A stretch of 64,000 bases of DNA from Parvularcula sp038749595. GTDB lineage: Bacteria; Pseudomonadota; Alphaproteobacteria; Caulobacterales; Parvularculaceae. Each line of letters begins with the position of its first letter. The stretch's first letter is position 1. A model generated the notes under the pieces. That model had not been told where the DNA came from, ran no database searches, and saw only the letters and a program-made list of their open reading frames with translations. The translations under genes and the position numbers were made by a program. The DNA lies in assembly GCA_038749595.1 (NCBI GenBank), contig JBCDHW010000004.1:186001-250000 (forward strand). The letters are read 5' to 3'. Positions 51,000 through 59,683 of the stretch are shown in pieces.

Positions 51000-51015
51000 T
51001 CCAGCCCGTCACTTA

Positions 51016-51033
51016 TTACCGAACGATCGGTAA
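51016..51033. promoter_or_regulatory. Palindromic operator upstream of the TetR gene
   Basis: TTACCGA-ACGA-TCGGTAA: two perfect 7-base inverted half-sites with a 4-base centre, 51 bases before the tetR ATG. The shape and position fit autoregulation by the TetR protein; this is inference. Confidence 0.6.
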
Positions 51034-51083
51034 AATTCGCTTTGAGGTCTTCCCAAAGGCGGCACGGTCGTTCAAAAAAGCGC

Positions 51084-51785
51084 ATGGCCAGACCTGCGAA
51101 AGAAAGCGACGAAGCGGTGCTCACCCGCGCTATGACCGTCTTCCGCGCCCTCGGCTACGAGGGCGCATCGCTGTCAAAGTTATCCGAAGCGACCGAACTC
51201 AAGCGCGCGAGCCTCTACCATCGGTTTCCCGGCGGCAAAGAAGACCTCGCCACCTCGACCCTCGCCGCGCTTGGGCGCTGGCTCGATGCCCAAGTCCTGT
51301 CGCCGCTCAAGCGCCCAGGCGATCCGAAAAAACGCCTCGAAGCCGCCGCTTCAGCGTTCGACGCGCTTTTTGACGGCGGTAAAGACGCCTCGCTCATCAA
51401 TGTCTTCGGAACACCCGAGGCTTCACCCCAATCCCTCGTCGACGGCGCCCAAAGTCTGGCCCTTGCCATGATCACCGGCATCGCCGCCGTCCTCGAAGAA
51501 ACCGGTCTCGACCCCGACGAGGCCAGAACCCGCGCCGTCCGCGGCGTCGCCCTCCTCGAAGGATCCATGGTCCTCGCACGCGCCTTCCGCGACCCCGCCC
51601 CCTTCCGCGCCGCCCTCGCAACCTGGCCCGACGAGCTCCTCGGCCCATCACAAACCGAGAAAACCGCACCAGCCGCCGAGCAACCAGAAAAGACCGAGTC
51701 CAACGAAGAACCGCCAAAACAGACCAGCGAAGTCCGCCGCGCCGTCGCCCGCCACCTCGCCTTACTGAACGGTCGGTCGCTTTAA
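51084..51785 (+). CDS. TetR/AcrR-family transcriptional regulator
   Basis: A 233-residue repressor-type protein. The N-terminal helix-turn-helix domain comprises VLTRAMTVFRALGYEGASLSKL and LKRASLYHRFPGGKEDLATS. The ligand domain contains AMITGIAAVLEETGLDPDEARTRAV. An unusual Glu/Pro/Lys-rich linker (SQTEKTAPAAEQPEKTESNEE) precedes a final helix. The ATG at 51084 follows a 7-4-7 palindrome likely to be its operator. It begins 84 bases after the SDH protease gene on the same strand, which may be its target. Ligand unknown. Confidence 0.9.
   Translation: MARPAKESDEAVLTRAMTVFRALGYEGASLSKLSEATELKRASLYHRFPGGKEDLATSTLAALGRWLDAQVLSPLKRPGDPKKRLEAAASAFDALFDGGKDASLINVFGTPEASPQSLVDGAQSLALAMITGIAAVLEETGLDPDEARTRAVRGVALLEGSMVLARAFRDPAPFRAALATWPDELLGPSQTEKTAPAAEQPEKTESNEEPPKQTSEVRRAVARHLALLNGRSL
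51762..51779. promoter_or_regulatory. Operator-like sequence at the tetR 3' end
   Basis: TTACTGA-ACGG-TCGGTCG closely resembles the 51016 palindrome (14 of 18 identical) and spans the last codons of tetR. It may be a second, weaker binding site or chance similarity. Confidence 0.25.
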
Positions 51786-51948
51786 TTTAAACTCGTTCGG
51801 CTCGAGAATTCGACGATCACTCACGGGCCCCGCACCGACCAGACGGATCGGTGCGAGAGCAAAGACGCTGATGATGAGATACTCAAAGAATGGATCGGCA
51901 AGCGCCTTGCGTAGGGTCGACCGAATCGGTCGCATTTTGGCGCATTCA

Positions 51949-51979
51949 CAAAAAAACCCGGGCTTTCGGCCCGGGCTTT
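51949..51979 (-). terminator. Rho-independent terminator of the rpsB–tsf operon
   Basis: Read on the minus strand, GCCCGGG? stem arms CCCGGGC/GCCCGGG (51957–51963 with 51969–51975) close a 5-base loop, followed by seven T. This strong intrinsic terminator lies 32 bases after the tsf stop. Confidence 0.9.
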
Positions 51980-52010
51980 GACGTATCGCGCGAGAGGCGA
52001 ACCTTGTGCG

Positions 52011-52919
52011 TCAGCTCTTCGATAAGCTCGCGACTTCGGCGGCGAAGTCGTCTTCTTGCTTCTCGATGCCTTCGCCGAGTTCGAAGCGGACGTAAGCTTT
52101 CAGTGTTGCGCCGGCGTTCTTGACGACGTCTTTGACTTTGGTCTCGCCGTCGATCACGAAGATCTGCTCAAGCAGGACGCTCTCTTCGTAAAACTTGCGA
52201 ATGCGCCCTTCGACCATCTTCTCGATGATGTTGTCCGGCTTGCCCGAAGCACGCGCCTGATCGGACAGGACGTCCTTCTCACGCTGCACGACCGCCTGGT
52301 CGAGGCCTTCCACGTTGAGCGCCTGAGGGCGCGCCGCTGCGATATGCATCGCGACCTGCTTACCGACTTCTTGGAGCTCATCGGCGTTCTTGTCCGATTC
52401 AAGCGCCACCAGCACGCCGATCTTGCCTGAACGATCGGCAATCGGGGTGTGCACGTAAGGCACGACGACGCCTTGGTCGACCGACACGCCTTGGGCGCGG
52501 CGGAGGGCCATGTTCTCACCGATCTGGCCGACCATCTCAGCGATGTGGGCTTCCACCGACTTGTCCGCACCCGGATAAGCCGCGGCTTTGAGCGCTTCGG
52601 TATCGCCATCAACGGTGAGGGCGACGTCAGCGATATCGCGGACCATGCCTTGGAACGTCTCGTTGCGGGCAACGAAGTCGGTCTCGGCGTTCACTTCGAC
52701 CAGCGCACCTTTGGTGCCGTCGAGGGCAAACGCAACGAGGCCATCAGCGGCCGTGCGGCCAGCTTTTTTCGCTGCTTTCGCAAGGCCTTTCTTACGCAGC
52801 CAATCGACCGCGGCCTCCACGTCGCCGCCGGTTTCCACCAGGGCTTTCTTGCTGTCCATCATGCCTGCGCCGGTTTTGTCGCGCAGGTCTTTCACCATCG
52901 CGGCCGTGATATCAGCCAT
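52011..52919 (-). CDS. tsf: Elongation factor Ts
   Basis: EF-Ts exchanges GDP for GTP on EF-Tu. The 302-residue protein has the UBA-like N-domain (ITAAMVKDLRDKTGAGMMDSK), then KGLAKAAKKAGRTAADGL, the EF-Tu-contacting EVNAETDFVARNETF, and MHIAAARPQAL in the second subdomain. The ATG at 52919 is preceded by GGAGG; the frame is open upstream. It follows rpsB after 128 bases and ends at a strong terminator, so rpsB–tsf is a complete operon here and does not run on into pyrH. Confidence 0.97.
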   Translation of the reverse strand: MADITAAMVKDLRDKTGAGMMDSKKALVETGGDVEAAVDWLRKKGLAKAAKKAGRTAADGLVAFALDGTKGALVEVNAETDFVARNETFQGMVRDIADVALTVDGDTEALKAAAYPGADKSVEAHIAEMVGQIGENMALRRAQGVSVDQGVVVPYVHTPIADRSGKIGVLVALESDKNADELQEVGKQVAMHIAAARPQALNVEGLDQAVVQREKDVLSDQARASGKPDNIIEKMVEGRIRKFYEESVLLEQIFVIDGETKVKDVVKNAGATLKAYVRFELGEGIEKQEDDFAAEVASLSKS

Positions 52920-53047
52920 CGGGTCCTCCTTGGGAGCGGGTGGGCGGAAGGGTCCGCCCGAACAAACGAATGGGAACTCTGGCAGGGCTAGAGAGCGCCC
53001 CGCCGCGGAAGTCAAGCGGCTGGCCCGAGATCCCTCGGGCCGGGCGC

Positions 53048-53896
53048 TTAGGCTTCGGTCTTTGCTTCTTCGGCAGGTGCTTCTGCAGCAGCTTCAGCCG
53101 CCGGTGCGTCCTCAGCAGGCGCTTCCGCTTCCGCCTCTGGCGCCGCTTCAAGAGCAGGCTCGCCCTCAAAGTCTTCCATCGCGCCAAGGTCTTCACCCAT
53201 GGCCACAGCCGCAGCGCCAAGGCCGTCGATCACAGCATCAGCAACCAGGTTGCAGTAGAGCGAGATTGCGCGGCTGGCGTCGTCGTTGCCTGGGATGATG
53301 TGCTGCACACCTTCAGGCGAGCAGTTGGTATCAACCACAGCCACGACAGGAATGCCGAGCTTGCGCGCCTCTTTGATGGCAATCGACTCTTTGTTCACGT
53401 CGATCACAAACATCAGGTCCGGCAAGCCGCCCATGTCGCGGATACCGCCAAGGCTCAGCGTCAGCTTCTCCGCCTCGCGCTGCATGTTGAGCTGCTCTTT
53501 CTTGGTGAAGGAGCCGCCCTCGCCCGCCAGGGTCTCTTCGATCTCGCCGAGGCGCTTGATCGAGTTCGACACGGTTTCCCAGTTGGTCAGCGTGCCGCCA
53601 AGCCAGCGGTGGTTCATAAAGTATTGGGCGCAGCGTTCAGCGGCTTCGGCCACGGGCTGTTGCGCCTGGCGCTTGGTGCCCACGAACAGGATCCGGCCAC
53701 CACCAGCAACCACGTCGCGGACTTTCGTCAGGGCTTGGTGCAGCAGAGGCACCGTCTGGCTGAGGTCGATGATATGCACGCCGCCGCGATCGCCAAAGAT
53801 GTACTGGCGCATCTTGGGGTTCCAGCGGTGGGTTTGGTGGCCAAAGTGGACGCCAGCCTCAAGCAGCTGGCGCATCGAAAATTCAGGTGCGCTCAC
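53048..53896 (-). CDS. rpsB: 30S ribosomal protein S2
   Basis: S2 binds the body-head junction of the small subunit. The 282-residue protein has MRQLLEAGVHFGHQTHRWNP at the N-terminus, GGVHIIDLSQTVPLLHQAL, ILFVGTKRQAQQPVAE, NHRWLGGTLTNW and GIPVVAVVDTNCSPEG. A 40-residue Ala/Glu/Pro-rich tail after EDFEGEP is longer than in enterobacterial S2 but common in alphaproteobacteria. The GTG start at 53896 has AAGGAGA six bases upstream. It is first in the rpsB–tsf operon. Confidence 0.97.
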   Translation of the reverse strand: MSAPEFSMRQLLEAGVHFGHQTHRWNPKMRQYIFGDRGGVHIIDLSQTVPLLHQALTKVRDVVAGGGRILFVGTKRQAQQPVAEAAERCAQYFMNHRWLGGTLTNWETVSNSIKRLGEIEETLAGEGGSFTKKEQLNMQREAEKLTLSLGGIRDMGGLPDLMFVIDVNKESIAIKEARKLGIPVVAVVDTNCSPEGVQHIIPGNDDASRAISLYCNLVADAVIDGLGAAAVAMGEDLGAMEDFEGEPALEAAPEAEAEAPAEDAPAAEAAAEAPAEEAKTEA

Positions 53897-54069
53897 GATG
53901 TCTCCTTCGGTTGAGCCTCGGGCGAAGGGGAAGCGCGAACGCCACCGAAGGTCCTTACGCCCTGTGGTTTGAGCGGCGCGGGTAGAGGAAAGTTGCGCAG
54001 ATGGCAAGGGTGGCCCAAAGGCGCCCTTCCGCCGCCCGCGGTGGGATCAACCTGGGTTCATCCGCGCGG

Positions 54070-55209
54070 TTACACATCGATGCTTTTGTAAGCGTAGGGC
54101 TTGTTTTCGAGCCGCGATAGCTTGCCCAACAGATCATCGATCAGCGCCTGGGTCACATCGCTCCCCAGGGACCCCTCGATCGTTAGGTACACCCCATCAT
54201 CGTCTTGCCGGTAGAAAACCTGCGTGCCCGCGATCTCAATCCGATGGGCGGCTCTGAACCCGTCTTTGCTCTCAATGACGGTGTGCTCGATCGGCGGGGT
54301 GTAGCGCGCATTGAAAAGCTGTTCGTCGAGCTCGCAGCCTCCGTCGGTGAGCCGATCAAGCTTCTCCTGGTCCCACTTGCTCCAACGCCCCGTCCGCTGA
54401 GCTCTTAAAACGTCATAGAAGTCGGAGAGCCGGTTCCGGCTCCACGGCTCGCGAAAAATAACAAACCGCGACCAAGGGCGCCGCGTCTCTCGGGTCCATG
54501 TTCTGCTGCTCAGGTCGAGTGACCACAGATCGATATTGTCCGTGTTTCCCCATTCCGGGTGAGACATTTCACCGCCTTCAACAAGCACGCGATGGGCGCC
54601 CGCATCGTAGCAAGCGCTTTGATCGATTAGACCAACCGGCACCTCACCATCGCACACGATCTTCTCCATCGAGAAATCGGAAAGCGACAGCGCATAGACC
54701 GGTAGGTCTTCCTCGGGCGCCCCTATCGCACCATTCCCGATGATGATGATCCGGTTGTCCGCGAGCGTTGCGGAATGATGGTCAGTAGGCGGAAAGATGT
54801 CTTCGGGGTAGCCGAAGATCTGGACAGTTCCATCCGGGGACTGAACGACGACGTCGTTGTAGATGTAAAAGTCGGAATCGTACCAGTCTTCGTGACATCC
54901 GCCGATCGAGATTGTCCGCCCGTCGGGAAGCTCAGTTCTCGTGTTGATCATGCGGTCGAAACACCACGCCGGCCAGTCCATGGGCTCTAACGTTTTGCCT
55001 TGCTCCTGAATGTACCACACGGGCTTCCGGACACGCCGGTCAAGCAAACTCAAGGCCACGTCAACGTGATAGGCGACAACGTGGTTTTGGATGATCCACA
55101 CCCACGCATCGTTCGTCAGGTTCTCAGGGTTGGACTTCCCAAAACGCGGCGCTCGCCATTCCATCAGCAGCGGCAAAAGATCAGCAGGCGGTGTCTTGTC
55201 TTTCCTCAC
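54070..55209 (-). CDS. Kelch/propeller-like protein of unknown function
   Basis: A 379-residue protein with no signal peptide. Short repeats resemble beta-propeller blades: TELPDGRTISIGGCHEDWY, HHSATLADNRIIIIGNGAIG, YDAGAHRVLVEGGEMSHPEWG and IDLWSLDLSSRTWT, with the His-Ser-x-Thr / GG / W-type periodicity of Kelch motifs. The C-terminal hundred residues are not repetitive (DEQLFNARYTPPIEHTVIESKDG). The GTG at 55209 is the apparent start. It is monocistronic between rpsB and the metallothionein-like gene. Function is not predictable; Kelch assignment is tentative. Confidence 0.6.
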   Translation of the reverse strand: MRKDKTPPADLLPLLMEWRAPRFGKSNPENLTNDAWVWIIQNHVVAYHVDVALSLLDRRVRKPVWYIQEQGKTLEPMDWPAWCFDRMINTRTELPDGRTISIGGCHEDWYDSDFYIYNDVVVQSPDGTVQIFGYPEDIFPPTDHHSATLADNRIIIIGNGAIGAPEEDLPVYALSLSDFSMEKIVCDGEVPVGLIDQSACYDAGAHRVLVEGGEMSHPEWGNTDNIDLWSLDLSSRTWTRETRRPWSRFVIFREPWSRNRLSDFYDVLRAQRTGRWSKWDQEKLDRLTDGGCELDEQLFNARYTPPIEHTVIESKDGFRAAHRIEIAGTQVFYRQDDDGVYLTIEGSLGSDVTQALIDDLLGKLSRLENKPYAYKSIDV

Positions 55210-55362
55210 CGCAAGACCTTAGGCCCGGCGAAGCGGCCGACAAAGGTTCATCAGCACGCGAGCAGGACACGAGGAGGCCTTACGCCGTTCCGGCGCGCGG
55301 AAGGACCGTGAAACGGAAGCTTTTGCGGGTTCGACAACGAAGCCGCTGCATCCCGCGCTGCT

Positions 55363-55521
55363 TTAGCGGCTGACGCTCGGGCACCCGCAGCTCGCCGGGC
55401 ACGCACAGTCGCTGCACGAGCAGGCCTCACCGCAGCAGCACCCCGACCCAGCGGGCTGCACGTCCGCACAGGTACAAGCCGGTGCGCAGTCCTTGCACGC
55501 ACAAAGTTCTTGATCAGACAT
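55363..55521 (-). CDS. Metallothionein-like Cys-rich small protein
   Basis: A 52-residue open frame with 14 cysteines (27%), ATG at 55521 and TAA at 55363. It opens MSDQELCACKDCAPACTC and continues through a CCCGEACSCSDCACPASC stretch, ending CGCPSVSR. The dense CxC, CxxC and CC arrangement, almost no hydrophobic residues and a short size are those of metallothioneins, which bind Zn, Cd or Cu thiolate clusters in the cytoplasm. Part of it (CCGEAC) recalls the YCCEAC segment of bacterial SmtA/BmtA proteins, but the His residues of those are absent. An AAAGAA-type site is the only possible ribosome-binding sequence. Chance origin is unlikely given the Cys density. Confidence 0.7.
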   Translation of the reverse strand: MSDQELCACKDCAPACTCADVQPAGSGCCCGEACSCSDCACPASCGCPSVSR

Positions 55522-55633
55522 CGTCGTTCTTTCGCTAGCTTAGGCGTTAGTATAGCCCACCGGGCTGCCGCGAAAAGCCTCGCGCTCAGGCAAACGCTCC
55601 GATCCTCGGTCAAAACCCCGCGCAGACGGGCGG

Positions 55634-57076
55634 CTAGTAAGCGTTCTCAGGCTTTAGCACCGCTTTCACGGTGAGGATCAGGATGCGCATGTCGAACCAC
55701 AGGGACCAATTCTCGATGTAATCGAGGTCATAGCGGAGGCGGGCTTCCATCTTTTCCGGCTCGTTGGTCTCACCGCGGAAGCCATTGACCTGGGCCCAGC
55801 CCGTCATCCCCGGCTTCACCCGATGGCGCGCGGCATAGTCTTTGATCAGCGCCGAGTAATATTCGTCGTGTTTGAGCGCATGGGGCCGCGGGCCGACCAA
55901 GCTCATCTCGCCTTTGATCACGTTGAACAATTGCGGAAGCTCGTCGAGCGAGGTTTTCCGCAGGATCGCACCGACCTTGGTGATACGGTCATCATCCTTG
56001 GTCGCCTGTTTGACGTCGTCGCCGTCTTCCATGACCTTCATCGACCGGAATTTCATGATCGGGAAGACATCACCAGCCATGCCCTGGCGGCGCTGGACGA
56101 AGAAAATCGGTCCCCGGCTGTCCAGCTTCACCGCAATCGCGCAGGCCAGCATGATCGGCGACAGGGCCAGCAGCATCAAGAACCCAAGGATCCGGTCCTC
56201 GAGCGCTTTGGTGAAGATCCCCCATCCCTCGATGGGTTTGCGCTGCACCATATAGAACGGCACATCGCCAATCGACGACATCCGCCCACCGCGGGTAATC
56301 CAGAGGGGATGCGGCGCTAGGCTCACGTGCACCGGAAGGCGGCGCAGCTGGTCGAGCACGTTGGCGAGCACCGCATCGTTGGCCTCACCTTGCGGACAGA
56401 CGAGGATATCGTCGACCTCACCGTTCTCGACAAGCTTTTGAAGTTGCTTGAATTCCGGCGATTCAATATCGCCCAGTGTATTGGGATCGAACGATTTGAC
56501 GATCTCCACGCTCGCCTCGGTGCGTTTCGTCTCCTCGGCGATCACGTGGGCACGGGTCGGTGCCCCAACCATCGCAATCCGGCGGCAGAGCAACCCACCA
56601 GCCACGGACAAGCGCCGCAGGACAAAGGCCGTCATGAACCGGCTGCCCCCTATGCCGACAGAGGCAATCACCACCCACGCCATCAGCCAACCGCGGGACA
56701 ACAGCTGGGTCAGCCCGAGCGAATAGCACGCCGCAATAAAGCTGAGGACGATCAACCCATACCGCCAGATCACCCCGCGCAGCGTGCTCCAAGGGTCAAG
56801 CAGCTGATCAAACCGGAAATACCCGCCCTGGCGCAGGGCCTCGCTGTAAATCAGGCTGATCAAGAACCCCGCTGAGATCAGGTATCCCGCCGGGGTCTCA
56901 CGAACAAAGCCGTCAGGCGCTGCCGTCAGCGTCGCGAAATGCGTCGCCAGCCAGGCCGCGGCCGTAATGATCAGGATTTGGGAAAGCGCGACAATATCCG
57001 CGCAGACGTCCCGGGAAATCCCATTCCGCCTGCGTTTGTGGGACTCATCGACGTTACCGCTTGCGGTGGTGGACAT
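55634..57076 (-). CDS. Exopolysaccharide-type undecaprenyl-phosphate sugar phosphotransferase
   Basis: A 480-residue inner-membrane polyisoprenyl-phosphate hexose-1-phosphate transferase, WcaJ-like, that starts a polysaccharide repeat unit on the C55 carrier. Four N-terminal membrane segments precede a nucleotide-binding-like central domain (CRRIAMVGAPTRAHVIAEE). A further membrane helix (FLMLLALSPIMLACAIAV) leads into the catalytic domain: FFVQRRQGMAGDVFPIMKFRSM, LRKTSLDELPQLFNVIKGEM, SLVGPRPHA and HRVKPGMTGWAQVNGFRGET. The ATG at 57076 is chosen. No other polysaccharide cluster genes flank it. Confidence 0.9.
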   Translation of the reverse strand: MSTTASGNVDESHKRRRNGISRDVCADIVALSQILIITAAAWLATHFATLTAAPDGFVRETPAGYLISAGFLISLIYSEALRQGGYFRFDQLLDPWSTLRGVIWRYGLIVLSFIAACYSLGLTQLLSRGWLMAWVVIASVGIGGSRFMTAFVLRRLSVAGGLLCRRIAMVGAPTRAHVIAEETKRTEASVEIVKSFDPNTLGDIESPEFKQLQKLVENGEVDDILVCPQGEANDAVLANVLDQLRRLPVHVSLAPHPLWITRGGRMSSIGDVPFYMVQRKPIEGWGIFTKALEDRILGFLMLLALSPIMLACAIAVKLDSRGPIFFVQRRQGMAGDVFPIMKFRSMKVMEDGDDVKQATKDDDRITKVGAILRKTSLDELPQLFNVIKGEMSLVGPRPHALKHDEYYSALIKDYAARHRVKPGMTGWAQVNGFRGETNEPEKMEARLRYDLDYIENWSLWFDMRILILTVKAVLKPENAY

Positions 57077-57237
57077 AAGGCGGACTGCTTTCACCGTACC
57101 CTCAAAAAAAACGCTTACCCCCACAGACCGCGTAACCTCAAGGCAAGGTTCGTGCCTGCAACAAGGGATGCTAGGCCAAATTCGTGACCACACGCTGAAG
57201 CCGCAGTGCCGCACCTAACACCCGGGGAACATGTACC

Positions 57238-58032
57238 ATGACCTATCCAATCAGCGCGATGACCGAAGCCGCCATCGCGGGCAGCAAGATCGTCCTCGAT
57301 TTCTACCGTAAAGGCGCGGAATCCCGAGAGAAAGCCGACGGTTCGCTGGTCTCCGACGCAGATGAAAAAGCGGAAATAGCGATCCTGGCGATCCTCAAAG
57401 ACAAGGCTGGCGACATCCCGATCATCGCCGAAGAATCCGTCGCAGGCGGCGCTGTTCCGAAAGCGACCGAGCGGTTTTTCCTGGTCGATCCCCTCGATGG
57501 CACGAAAGATTTCTTGAAAGGCACCGACGAATTCACCGTCAACATCGCCCTGATTGAAAATGGCGAGCCCGTGGCGGGTGTGGTCACAGTCCCCGCGACC
57601 GGAACGATCTACGTCGGCACCATCGACGGCGGCGCCACGAAGCAAGACTACGACTTCGATACGGGCACCCCGAAAAGCGACCCGGCCCCGATCTCCGTAA
57701 GGCCGAAGCCCGAATCAGGCATGGTCGCCATGACCTCCGCCAGCCACGGCAATGAAGAGACCCAGCGGATGCTCGAAAAGCTCGGCGTCACCGATGTGAT
57801 GCCCGCAGGCTCCTCGCTCAAATTCTGCGCCATCGCCGATGGCCGCGCCGACATCTATCCCCGCCTCGGCCGGACAATGGAGTGGGACACAGGCGCAGCC
57901 CACGCTGTCCTCCGCGCAGCTGGCGGCGAAGTCTACATCTTCGACAACCAAGAACGCGGCGCCCCCTTGCGCTACGGCAAGGAAGAGCGCGGCTTTGATA
58001 ACCCGCACTTCCTCGCTATCGGGAAAGAGTGA
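57238..58032 (+). CDS. cysQ: 3'(2'),5'-bisphosphate nucleotidase CysQ
   Basis: CysQ removes 3'-phosphate from PAP/PAPS formed in sulfate assimilation; it is a Mg-dependent inositol-monophosphatase-fold enzyme. The 264-residue protein has ESREKADGSLVSDADEKAE, IIAEES with metal-binding Glu, FFLVDPLDGTKDFLKGTDEFTVN, and the C-terminal MEWDTGAAHAVLRAAGG with the last metal-binding Asp. Its stop overlaps the GTG start of queG (GTGA), so the two are co-translated. A homologous inositol monophosphatase role is less likely given the DFLKG segment. Confidence 0.88.
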   Translation: MTYPISAMTEAAIAGSKIVLDFYRKGAESREKADGSLVSDADEKAEIAILAILKDKAGDIPIIAEESVAGGAVPKATERFFLVDPLDGTKDFLKGTDEFTVNIALIENGEPVAGVVTVPATGTIYVGTIDGGATKQDYDFDTGTPKSDPAPISVRPKPESGMVAMTSASHGNEETQRMLEKLGVTDVMPAGSSLKFCAIADGRADIYPRLGRTMEWDTGAAHAVLRAAGGEVYIFDNQERGAPLRYGKEERGFDNPHFLAIGKE

Positions 58033-59195
58033 CGACGCCCGAAGACCTTATTCAACGCGAAGCAAAAGCTCTCGGCTTTGATGCCGTGGGCTTTACCGCA
58101 GCGGAGCTGCCCAGCTCCGTGCTCGAGCACCTGCGCGAGGCGCTCAGCCTAGGCCACCACGGGACGATGGCGTGGATGGAAGACCGGGTGGAGCATCGGG
58201 CCCAGCCCAAAGTCCTCTGGGACGGCGCCATTTCCGTCGTCATGCTCGGGATGAATTACGGCCCCGATCAGGATCCTCTCGAAAAGCTCCGCGACCGGAG
58301 CAATGCGAATATCTCCGTCTACGCCCAGGGCGATGACTACCACGACGTCATCAAGAAAAAGCTGAAACAGCTCGGGCGCTGGATTGGCGACACCTACGAC
58401 GTCCCGCTCAAAGTGTTCGTCGACACGGCGCCCGTCGCCGAAAAACCCCTGGCTGGGCAGGCTGGCCTCGGTTGGCAAGGCAAGCACACCAACCTCGTCA
58501 GCCGCGCGTTCGGCTCATGGCTCTTCCTCGGCGCGATTTACGTCGGGATGGAGCTTGAGGGCACGGGCCCCGATCACGACCGATGTGGTTCGTGTACGGC
58601 ATGTCTCGATGCCTGCCCGACCGATGCCTTCCCCGCGCCTTATAAGCTCGATGCGCGCCGGTGCATCTCCTACCTCACGATCGAGCACAAAGGTCCGATC
58701 CCGGATGAGTTCCGCGAGGCAATGGGCAATCGGATCTACGGCTGCGACGACTGCCTCGCGGCATGCCCTTGGAACAAGTTCGCCCAAGAAGGCCGCGAAG
58801 CGAAACTCCACGCCCGCGACGCGCTCCGTAGCCCGCCCCTCGACGAACTCGCAGCCCTCGACGACGCGGCTTTCCGCGCGCTGTTCCGCAAATCCCCGGT
58901 CAAACGCATCGGCCGTGACCGCTTCGTCCGCAATGTCGCCATCGCCATCGGCAACTCAGCCGACGCCGCACTTTACGACTGCCTCATCCCTCTCCTCGAC
59001 GACGACAGCACCGTGGTCCGCGATGCTGCTCAGTGGGCTGAGAAACGCCTCGCGCCCTTCCGTCATCCCGGACCTGATCCGGGATCCATCCCAAAAAGAA
59101 ACGTGCTTAGTGAGCCACCGTCACCCGCTGCCCAAAACGTCAGTCCACGTTTTTTTTCGCTCCGCGCGATGGGCCCCGGATCAAGTCCGGGGTGA
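58029..59195 (+). CDS. queG: Epoxyqueuosine reductase QueG
   Basis: QueG reduces epoxyqueuosine to queuosine in tRNA, using cobalamin and two [4Fe-4S] clusters. The 388-residue protein shows DFAPVAEK-like VDTAPVAEKPLAGQAGLGWQGK, then two ferredoxin Cys sets, CGSCTACLDACP and YGCDDCLAACPWNK. A HEAT-like C-terminus follows (DDDSTVVRDAAQWAEKRL). The expected end of the protein is near residue 344. The last 44 residues (from RHPGPDPGS at 59061) are translated from a palindromic repeat element and stop within its right arm. The GTG at 58029 overlaps the cysQ stop. Confidence 0.93.
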   Translation: MTTPEDLIQREAKALGFDAVGFTAAELPSSVLEHLREALSLGHHGTMAWMEDRVEHRAQPKVLWDGAISVVMLGMNYGPDQDPLEKLRDRSNANISVYAQGDDYHDVIKKKLKQLGRWIGDTYDVPLKVFVDTAPVAEKPLAGQAGLGWQGKHTNLVSRAFGSWLFLGAIYVGMELEGTGPDHDRCGSCTACLDACPTDAFPAPYKLDARRCISYLTIEHKGPIPDEFREAMGNRIYGCDDCLAACPWNKFAQEGREAKLHARDALRSPPLDELAALDDAAFRALFRKSPVKRIGRDRFVRNVAIAIGNSADAALYDCLIPLLDDDSTVVRDAAQWAEKRLAPFRHPGPDPGSIPKRNVLSEPPSPAAQNVSPRFFSLRAMGPGSSPG

Positions 59196-59197
59196 CG
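59061..59197. repeat. Palindromic repeat element, copy 2 (inside the queG 3' end)
   Basis: Left arm 59061–59090 and right arm 59168–59197 form an imperfect inverted repeat (about 26 of 30 pairs). They share the CCGGA…GATCCGGG core with the 10427–10521 copy. The 77-base centre differs. The arms encode HPGPDPGS and end queG. Confidence 0.85.
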
Positions 59198-59211
59198 CTC
59201 TTGTCCAAATG

Positions 59212-59625
59212 CTAGTCTGCGCGGCGGAGCCACACGGCCGCGTCAACGAGGATCGCTGCGGAGAGGCCGAACATCAACAGTCCGTTGAGTGACGAGAGCC
59301 CGGTGAGAAGCCGCCACTCCACCGGCGCGACGATGTCGCCAAAGCCGAGGGTCGTGTACGTCGAAAGCGCGAAGTAAAGCGCTTCTTCCACCGAGCCGCT
59401 GGTCCCTGTGTACCAATAAATCGCCGCCCAAACCGCCGCTGAAATGCAATGCGCGGCGATCAGCCAAAGCGAGATCACCACCAGCTGCACCACCCCGCTG
59501 AGATCGCCGCTGGCTTGGCCGGGGGCCGTACCCCTCAGCCCACGGACGATCACCGCGAAAACGGCATGCACAAGCACGGTGACAGCAATGGCGCCGCCAG
59601 CGAACAAAAATTGTTTGAAGATCAT
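59212..59625 (-). CDS. Two-TM/pore potassium-channel-like protein
   Basis: A 137-residue membrane protein. Hydrophobic segments at about residues 1–28 and 50–75 precede a pore loop with the selectivity-filter-like STYTTLGFGDIVAP. A final helix follows (LSSLNGLLMFGLSAAILVDA). TTLGFGD is close to the K-channel TTVGYGD signature, so it is a member of the ion_trans_2 family, possibly a channel or channel-like sensor. No regulatory RCK domain is attached. The ATG at 59625 has GGGGAGG upstream. It follows infC on the same strand after 58 bases. Confidence 0.8.
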   Translation of the reverse strand: MIFKQFLFAGGAIAVTVLVHAVFAVIVRGLRGTAPGQASGDLSGVVQLVVISLWLIAAHCISAAVWAAIYWYTGTSGSVEEALYFALSTYTTLGFGDIVAPVEWRLLTGLSSLNGLLMFGLSAAILVDAAVWLRRAD

Positions 59626-59683
59626 CGCAGCCTCCCCCTTCGGCCCAACACACAACGCGGTCGATGGGGCGGCAGCCAGACCG

